From contig JANQFZ010000040.1 of NCBI GenBank assembly GCA_028277605.1, forward strand, positions 1-37,033: DNA of 37,033 nucleotides. The letters run 5' to 3'. The notes below the pieces were generated by a model. The model was given only the letters and a program-made list of their open reading frames with translations, did not search any database and had not been told where the DNA came from. This DNA comes from Vallitaleaceae bacterium. Lineage in GTDB: Bacteria > Bacillota > Clostridia > Lachnospirales > Vallitaleaceae. Shown here in pieces: positions 32,475 through 37,033 of the stretch (position 1 is its first letter; each line of letters begins with the position of its first letter). Made by a program: the position numbers and the translations under genes.

Positions 32475-33044
32475 TCACTCTAAATAATCATAGTATGATT
32501 TCCCATTTCTATTGTCGCTAGCAACAATTTGCAAATTGCTGAATAAATCATCTAGACAGTGGGTAACTTGTACTGGTGTATCTGCATCGTCTAAATTGAT
32601 AAGAATTTCTTCAAATTCTTGCCTTAGCCCTTTAATAAACAAATACTCATCTTCTGTTAACTTTTGATCTAACCAAAATGCTTCTGTATTTAACTGGTTG
32701 CCTTTTTTCCCTTGAATGGCAAAAATTATGTTTTCAATCTCATAATTAATAGGATAATTTAAGTCTCTATAAGCAAAATTCGCACCGTCTACAAGAAAAC
32801 AATGAAGACTTGTCAATGCCTTAATGCTATCTGTTAATGAATAGGTTAATGAATTCCAAGTTGCTCCTTTTTCATTGTATGTATTTTCTATATTTTTAAA
32901 ACTATTACTTACTTCCCGCATATACCCTTTTAGATAATTTACATATCTTCTTTCATCTTCTTTACTAATTCTAAATTGACGGATATTAAAAAATACTGAA
33001 ATTAATAAAATTATGGTTAAGAAAATACTGGTTATTTTATACAT
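32475..33044 (-). CDS. hypothetical single-helix membrane-anchored protein
   Basis: No family recognised for this 189-residue protein. It starts with one transmembrane helix (MYKITSIFLTIILLISVFF), after which the rest is hydrophilic and mainly helical, with heptad-like stretches at 30-65 and 125-150 (LTEDEYLFIKGLRQEFEEIL). It lacks a lipobox and catalytic motifs, and faces outward if the helix acts as an uncleaved signal anchor. It ends about 40 bases before the ABC-F promoter and is probably transcribed alone. AAGGGTGA lies before the ATG. It adjoins decayed mobile-element DNA upstream. Confidence 0.65.
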   Translation of the reverse strand: MYKITSIFLTIILLISVFFNIRQFRISKEDERRYVNYLKGYMREVSNSFKNIENTYNEKGATWNSLTYSLTDSIKALTSLHCFLVDGANFAYRDLNYPINYEIENIIFAIQGKKGNQLNTEAFWLDQKLTEDEYLFIKGLRQEFEEILINLDDADTPVQVTHCLDDLFSNLQIVASDNRNGKSYYDYLE

Positions 33045-33081
33045 AATTAATTCACCCTTCCGCTTTTATATTTATACTATT

Positions 33082-33211
33082 ACTTTCCCGAAGAGATAAC
33101 CTTTACCCCTTCTCCATTATACATCCCTTCTTGTCTATAGCTTTTATATTCATAAGATGATTTGAAAATCTCATATATTGAAATAACCAAATCTCCTACG
33201 TACAGTAGAAT
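33082..33211 (-). pseudogene. open reading remnant of unknown origin
   Basis: In the frame of the IstA remnant, after its second stop, the minus strand stays open for 43 codons (ILLYVGDLVISIYEIFKSS, then EYKSYRQEGMYNG and VISSGK before TAA). No start codon with a ribosome binding site is seen. I do not recognise it. It may be the tail of a lost gene. Confidence 0.25.
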
Positions 33212-33400
33212 TCATAAAACATCTATGTAGACCATTTCTCCAAAATCTAGTTGTACTTATACCACGATATGCTCTAATGGCAGATAACCCTCCTTTGATT
33301 GCTTTAGCTCTTTTTTCTTTTTACTTACATAAGCTGATACTGTTCTCTTTCCTCTATCATATCCATGTTCTTCTACTAGGCGATTATAGATTCTTACTGC
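33212..33400 (-). pseudogene. IS21-family transposase (IstA) remnant
   Basis: The minus strand encodes AVRIYNRLVEEHGYDRGKRT, then VSAYVSKKKKELKQ, SKEGYLPLEHIVV, a TAA, and VQLDFGEMVYIDVL before a TGA. This matches the region of IS21 IstA that leads into the integrase core, where the usual text is like GYLPLEHPPGEAQVDFGEA. The Glu before the AQVDFGE box has become a stop codon (TAA). The N-terminal helix-turn-helix part and the rest of the DDE domain, as well as istB, are missing. It is a dead fragment abutting the P-type ATPase remnant. Confidence 0.8.
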
Positions 33401-33405
33401 AACTA

Positions 33406-33654
33406 ATAGAGTATATGGTTATTATGAATGATGCGCCTTCTAAATTACCAACCGCCATCCATATAGCTAGGAAAACAAAGACAATTGCCAACCAGAATAT
33501 TATTTTTTCTATAGGCATTAAACTTGTTATTATGGTATTGGCTTTCTTAGGATACACTCCACTATGGGTAGCTGTTTTTGGCGATGTTGGTGTTTCTATA
33601 CTCGCTGTGTTTAACTTTATGAGAGTTTTAAAGCGAGTTAAGAGGCAGGTGTAA
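33406..33654 (+). pseudogene. C-terminal remnant of metal-transporting P-type ATPase
   Basis: Eighty-two codons match the very end of P1B-type ATPases (CadA/ZosA-like). VIMNDAPSKLPTAIHIARKT corresponds to the VVIM-D-PSKLPTAI segment, followed by NQNIIFSIGIKLVIMVLAFLG, PLWVAVFGDVGVSILAVFNF and MRVLKRVKRQV, the last two transmembrane helices. Upstream of 33406 the homology stops abruptly at the IstA fragment, and two residues are missing in IEYMVIM against IEAADVVIM. An ATG at 33277 opens the frame but encodes antisense IstA sequence, so it is not a real start. It is the end of a lost ~700-residue pump. Confidence 0.85.
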
Positions 33655-33686
33655 ATTAGTCGTTATAATCTATTTGGTATAATAAA

Positions 33687-33718
33687 ACCAGCTAAGTATC
33701 TAATGGTACTCAGCTGGT
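33687..33718 (-). terminator. terminator of DEAD-box helicase gene
   Basis: ACCAGCT-A-AGTA pairs with TACT-C-AGCTGGT across eight bases. On the minus strand TTTTATT follows at once. It lies 64 bases beyond the helicase stop and could also serve the plus-strand remnant. Confidence 0.7.
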
Positions 33719-33781
33719 CGCTAGTTATATATGATAAAATAACTTCTTTATTTATAGATTGATGATACTCATAGTACTGTT

Positions 33782-35401
33782 TCATTTTTTCCTTGTATTT
33801 GCCTTTTCTATGGTCACTTTTCTTCCTTTGATGCGTTTTTGGTCTAACTTACTGAGGACTGTTTTAACATAAGGACTTAGGACTTCAACAAATGAGAATT
33901 TTTCGTACATATCGATACTACCTATATGCCTTCCCTCTATACCAGACTCACCAGCAATCGCCCCTAAAATGTCTCTTGGCATCGCTTTATGATTTTTTCC
34001 TACATTAATATAGAGTCTTGTCATATCTCTTGTATCCTTCTTACCTCTTGGTTCTCTTGAAAATCTTCTACTATTTTTTTCCTTCTCTGTATCGTTGATA
34101 TCTATATGATCTGTTTTTTCATTGAGTTCAAAGGTTATTTTTAATAATGCAGCAGCTATTTTTTCTAAATCATAGCCTTTATTTACCATATGGTCAACTA
34201 ACTTATAGTGTTTTTCTAAATCCGAAGTCTCAATAACTTTAGAAACTTGATCAAAGAACGCTTCTGTTTTCTTGGCATTGACTTGATCCATCGTTGGTAT
34301 TTTTTTCTTATCAATTCTTTTATTAATGTAGTATTCAATATTTCTTAATCGTCTTTTTTCCATTCTTGATACAAGTGTAATGGAACGACCAGATTTACCT
34401 GCTCTTCCACTTCTTCCAATACGATGCACATAGTAGTCTTCCTTTTCTGGAACATCATAGTTAATAATCAGATCAACCTCTTGAATATCCAGACCTCTAG
34501 CAGCAACATCTGTAGCCACAAGTAGATTAACTACACCTCTATTGAATTTATTTAATACACTTAATCTTAATTCCTGCTTCAAATCACCGTGAATTTTCTC
34601 TGCATTGTAGCCTCTAAAATGAAGTTCATCGGTTACAGTATTGACTTTACTTTTTGTATTACAGAAGACTATACAGCGTTTTGGATTATATATATCAGTA
34701 ATTCTACATAAAGCTTCTGTTTTATGTCTTTCTTTTACTTCGCAATAGGCTTGTTTTACTGTAGCTGTTGTTATAGATTTGGATTTTATTCTTATTAGCT
34801 TGGGATCTTTTTGATAAGTTTTTGTGATATCCAAAATACTTTGAGGCATGGTTGCTGAGAATAGTATGGTTTGTCTGTTCTCATCAATCTTATCTAGGAT
34901 AAATTCTATCTCTTCTCTAAAGCCCATTTTTAGCATTTCATCTGCTTCATCTAGTATAATCGTATGAATATGATCCAGTTTCAATGTTTTTCTTCTTATA
35001 TGATCCAAAGTTCTCCCTGGTGTGCCAACAACGATCTGTGTTCCCTTTCTCAATGCCATAATTTGCCTGTTGATAGGTTCTCCACCATAGACAGGGATAA
35101 TTTTAACATCCTGCATGTACTTTGCAATTTTACGGAATTCATTACTTACCTGTACTGATAATTCACGGGTTGGACATAGTATTAGCACTTGAGGCTTTTT
35201 TAAGTGCTTATCGATTTTCTCTAGCATAGGGATAGCAAAAGCAGCTGTCTTTCCTGTACCTGTATGGGACTGCCCTATAACGTCAAATCCATCCATAATC
35301 AGCGGAATACCTTTCTTTTGAATCAAAGTGGGCTCTTCAAATCCCATCTCCAGTACCGCTTTTTTTATTTCATTAGAAATATCCATTGTTTCAAAACTCA
35401 T
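33782..35401 (-). CDS. DEAD-box RNA helicase with DbpA-type RNA-binding domain
   Basis: ATP-dependent RNA helicase of 539 residues. Helicase core motifs are in order: Q motif (FEEPTLIQ), I (SHTGTGKTA), Ia (PTRELS), Ib (TPGR), II (DEAD), III (SAT), IV (IVFCNT), V (TDVAARGLD) and VI (HRIGRSGRAG). After a dimer-like helical linker (380-440) and a basic stretch comes a DbpA-type RNA-binding domain (about 455-530; RLYINVGKNHKAMPRDILGA). It belongs with DeaD/CshA/DbpA proteins acting in ribosome assembly and cold adaptation. The predicted leader is about 195 bases, with a hairpin at its 5' end. AAGTAGGAC precedes the ATG at some distance. Confidence 0.94.
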   Translation of the reverse strand: MSFETMDISNEIKKAVLEMGFEEPTLIQKKGIPLIMDGFDVIGQSHTGTGKTAAFAIPMLEKIDKHLKKPQVLILCPTRELSVQVSNEFRKIAKYMQDVKIIPVYGGEPINRQIMALRKGTQIVVGTPGRTLDHIRRKTLKLDHIHTIILDEADEMLKMGFREEIEFILDKIDENRQTILFSATMPQSILDITKTYQKDPKLIRIKSKSITTATVKQAYCEVKERHKTEALCRITDIYNPKRCIVFCNTKSKVNTVTDELHFRGYNAEKIHGDLKQELRLSVLNKFNRGVVNLLVATDVAARGLDIQEVDLIINYDVPEKEDYYVHRIGRSGRAGKSGRSITLVSRMEKRRLRNIEYYINKRIDKKKIPTMDQVNAKKTEAFFDQVSKVIETSDLEKHYKLVDHMVNKGYDLEKIAAALLKITFELNEKTDHIDINDTEKEKNSRRFSREPRGKKDTRDMTRLYINVGKNHKAMPRDILGAIAGESGIEGRHIGSIDMYEKFSFVEVLSPYVKTVLSKLDQKRIKGRKVTIEKANTRKK

Positions 35402-35572
35402 TAATTTTCGTCCTACTTTCTTGTCATAATAGTATTGTGCATATTATATTTTTATACACTTTATATAAACTTTCTATCCAATACGTTTTAGTTATACTGT
35501 AATCATACTCCTCTAAGTGAATATGGATAATATATCTTTACTATTGGTGAAAATTAATTTTTACATTACAAA

Positions 35573-35590
35573 CCCCCTATTACAAGGGGG
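35573..35590 (-). promoter_or_regulatory. 5'-terminal hairpin of helicase leader
   Basis: CCCCCT and AGGGGG pair perfectly over six bases. Given the promoter at 35603-35631, this hairpin begins about six bases from the predicted transcript start. It may protect the mRNA end or act in temperature or growth control. A terminator role is less likely, given the weak GGTTTGTAATG tail. Confidence 0.5.
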
Positions 35591-35602
35591 ACAACTTAAT
35601 TC

Positions 35603-35631
35603 ATTATAATATAAACACATTCTGTTTTCAA
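35603..35631 (-). promoter_or_regulatory. helicase gene promoter
   Basis: On the minus strand TTGAAA (35626-35631) and TATAAT (35603-35608) have a 17-base spacer. The start would be near 35596, about 195 bases upstream of the helicase ATG. Confidence 0.65.
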
Positions 35632-35772
35632 GGGAAATGTTTTTTATAGCAGGGTTTTATTACTTAAATAAAACTTTTAATATCATTAAATTGAATTACA
35701 GAAAGAGTTTATAAAGAGTAATTGTACACTTTATCATGGAATAATTTACCTATATAGCTATTAGTGTAAGTG

Positions 35773-35810
35773 TCTATTGTCGATAATATAAGTTGTAATA
35801 AGACAATAGA
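35773..35810. repeat. inverted repeat in intergenic region
   Basis: TCTATTGTC (35773-35781) pairs perfectly with GACAATAGA (35802-35810) across a 20-base AT-rich loop. The 528-base gap 35402-35929 holds this, the helicase promoter with its hairpin, and the terminator at 35878. I see no gene in it. Confidence 0.35.
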
Positions 35811-35877
35811 AAACAATAAATTCTTAACTTTTATCAAAGCATTTCAAGATTAATTTCTAAATCAAACTATAAATTAT

Positions 35878-35911
35878 AAAACTGTCCTAAATACAATTTC
35901 GGGACAGTTTT
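35878..35911 (-). terminator. terminator of DUF1667 operon
   Basis: AAAACTGTCC pairs with GGACAGTTTT (within GGGACAGTTTT) across a 13-14-base loop, 18 bases past the DUF1667 stop. On the minus strand the 3' arm ends in TTTTATAATTT, a suitable tract. Confidence 0.75.
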
Positions 35912-35929
35912 ATATCTCCTTTTAATTTA

Positions 35930-36295
35930 CTAGCCAATTTTACTCATACTTCTAGATGCAACCACATCAACACCTGTTTCTAATACATTCTCAACTACAA
36001 TATCGCCTACTTTAACAGGTGCTTCTATTTCAATTCTATTAATGACATCCATACACTCGAATATTTTATCCTTGGGTATAGGTTCCTTTGTTTTAACTGG
36101 AATCCGATTGAGTAAACCATTCTTAATTTTTACTGTAGTAGTTAAAACTCTTGTAGGATTGGTTAGCTCTTTTATCCCATAGTCCTTTCCTCTTGGACAT
36201 TGATTACCTGTTACAACATAGTTATCATTTTCTTTAGTTACGGTGAGTCGGCATCCCATGGGACAGACAATACAGACCAATTCTTTCTTTTCCAT
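35930..36295 (-). CDS. DUF1667 protein, probable iron-sulfur partner of FAD oxidoreductase
   Basis: A 121-residue DUF1667 protein. The N-terminal CIVCPMGCRLTV and the later NQCPRGKDYG give four Cys in a pattern suited to an iron-sulfur or zinc site. The middle reads ELTNPTRVLTTTVKIKNG, a family hallmark, and GDIVVENVLETGVDVVAS ends the domain. These proteins are regularly encoded after FAD-dependent dehydrogenases like the one upstream and are thought to act as electron-transfer subunits. The frame extends back to 36355, but AGGAGGG seven bases before ATG 36295 fixes the start. It starts one base after the oxidoreductase stop, so the two are tightly coupled. Confidence 0.9.
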   Translation of the reverse strand: MEKKELVCIVCPMGCRLTVTKENDNYVVTGNQCPRGKDYGIKELTNPTRVLTTTVKIKNGLLNRIPVKTKEPIPKDKIFECMDVINRIEIEAPVKVGDIVVENVLETGVDVVASRSMSKIG

Positions 36296-36296
36296 T

Positions 36297-37033
36297 CTAA
36301 CCCTCCTCCTTTTCCAATAAAACTGTGAGCTTAGAACTATCATTAGGAACATCACTTTTTCTTAGCTTAACACGTTCCATTTCACCTGGTGCAAGATGCC
36401 GCTTCTTCAATCTCTTAACTTCTTTTCCATCTACTTTTACAACCATTTGCACATTTTTATAAACATTGTCGACTCGCATAAGCAAATCAAGGGTTTTATC
36501 TACATTTTCCATTCTGACATCATGAGGAACAATATAGCGTATACCTTCCCCTGCTTCCACATCACAACTATGGCTGTCTTTCAGTTCTTTTTTTACATAC
36601 TTAGCTGCACTTCTGCCTGCTTTTATACTCTCTTCCGTTACATAATCTACTAAATCGTGTACATGAACGACATTTCCGCAAGCAAATATTCCATTACGAC
36701 TTGTTTCCATGGATTCATTAACTTTTGGACCAGAAGTTATCGGATCTATTTCTATACGTGCTTGATTTGATATTTCATTTTCAGGAATAAGACCAACAGA
36801 TAGAAGTAATGTATCACACTCATAATAAATCTCAGTTCCCTCAATCGGTCTTCGGTTCTCATCCACCTTCATGACTTTAACGCCTTCGACTCTATCTTTC
36901 CCTTTGATTTCTGTTACTGTATGGCTGAGCATTAAAGGAATGTCATAATCGTCTAGACATTGAACTATATTTCTTGTTAACCCACCTGAATAAGGCATGA
37001 GTTCTACTACAGCTAATACTTCAGCACCTTCTA
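36297..37033 (-). CDS. NAD(P)/FAD-dependent oxidoreductase (C-terminal part, cut by window)
   Basis: The C-terminal 245 or so residues of a flavoprotein of the glycerol-3-phosphate dehydrogenase/thioredoxin-reductase-like type. The visible reading frame runs through the window edge: EGAEVLAVVELMPYSGGL belongs to the NAD-binding Rossmann half. It is followed by YYECDTLLLSVGLIPENEI and the FAD-binding NGIFACGNVVHVHDLVDYVT (GxFAxGD-like). The Met at 36998 is internal, not the start. The tail (about 160-233) is a beta-rich domain. It is coupled to the DUF1667 gene by a one-base gap. Family context suggests a glycerol-related dehydrogenase, but upstream genes are not in view. Confidence 0.88.
   Translation of the reverse strand, partial: EGAEVLAVVELMPYSGGLTRNIVQCLDDYDIPLMLSHTVTEIKGKDRVEGVKVMKVDENRRPIEGTEIYYECDTLLLSVGLIPENEISNQARIEIDPITSGPKVNESMETSRNGIFACGNVVHVHDLVDYVTEESIKAGRSAAKYVKKELKDSHSCDVEAGEGIRYIVPHDVRMENVDKTLDLLMRVDNVYKNVQMVVKVDGKEVKRLKKRHLAPGEMERVKLRKSDVPNDSSKLTVLLEKEEG

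Noticed and set aside
33277..33405. N-terminal part of the 125-codon plus-strand frame as real protein
   Set aside because: On the opposite strand the same bases encode recognisable IstA sequence, and there is no ribosome binding site before the ATG. Only the part after 33406 matches a known protein.
1..37033. tRNA and rRNA genes
   Set aside because: I looked for T-arm-like GGTTCRAATCC strings and conserved rRNA segments on both strands and saw none. A covariance-model search would be decisive.

Overview
This window reads as chromosome from an AT-rich, low-GC, endospore-forming Firmicute of the class Clostridia. The signs are spore-coat CotS-family kinases beside a CotSA-like glycosyltransferase, a Veg protein, strong AGGAGG-type ribosome binding sites, sigma-A promoters with 17-base spacers, a T-box leader on proS, and an S-layer (SLH) surface protein. 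Genus cannot be fixed from the sequence alone. Nearly every gene is on the minus strand. The exceptions are the KDPG aldolase gene and one gene remnant. No rRNA or tRNA gene and no CRISPR array was seen.

Layout. (1) 1-1800: veg with two tandem promoters, signal peptidase I, and a PrcB-like lipoprotein. (2) 1847-6252: an aldo/keto reductase and a 2-keto-3-deoxygluconate (KDG) module, made of a LacI-type regulator, KDPG aldolase and KDG kinase. Three near-identical TGGAACCGGTT operators punctuate the module, and one sits in an overlapping divergent promoter pair. (3) 6446-18967: a sugar and envelope block with phosphoglucomutase, a PEGA-domain membrane protein, an O-antigen-ligase-like TPR membrane protein, a CotS-like protein lacking catalytic residues, CCA-adding enzyme, mannose-6-phosphate isomerase, a glycosyltransferase and two intact CotS-family kinases. 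(4) 19068-22957: a MITE-like inverted repeat, a small acidic protein, and a 1065-residue SLH/Ig-like surface protein with four 264-bp repeats. (5) 23444-25848: proS with its T-box leader and a NUDIX gene bracketed by two REP-like GGGGACGGTTC repeats. (6) 25854-29906: a probable operon of an OmpR-type response regulator, an AI-2E-family membrane protein, a HAD-like protein with an altered nucleophile, a PspC protein and an unknown membrane protein. (7) 30173-32434: an ABC-F ATPase with a long leader that holds a promoter, a 45-codon upstream ORF with its own ribosome binding site, and an intrinsic terminator, the arrangement expected of ribosome-sensing attenuation. (8) 33060-33654: decayed DNA with an IS21-type IstA fragment and the C-terminus of a metal P-type ATPase. 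(9) 33782-37033: a DbpA-like DEAD-box helicase with a long structured leader, then a DUF1667 protein and a truncated FAD oxidoreductase.

How they fit together. KDG kinase and KDPG aldolase are consecutive steps from 2-keto-3-deoxygluconate to pyruvate and glyceraldehyde-3-phosphate, under one local repressor. Phosphoglucomutase and mannose-6-phosphate isomerase can feed hexose phosphates to nucleotide sugars for the nearby glycosyltransferase and polymerase-like genes, which suggests spore or cell surface glycan work. The most promising regulatory find is the ABC-F leader. Other points for follow-up are the REP-bounded NUDIX gene, the pseudokinase-like CotS protein, the Asn-for-Asp HAD protein, and several non-coding inverted repeats.
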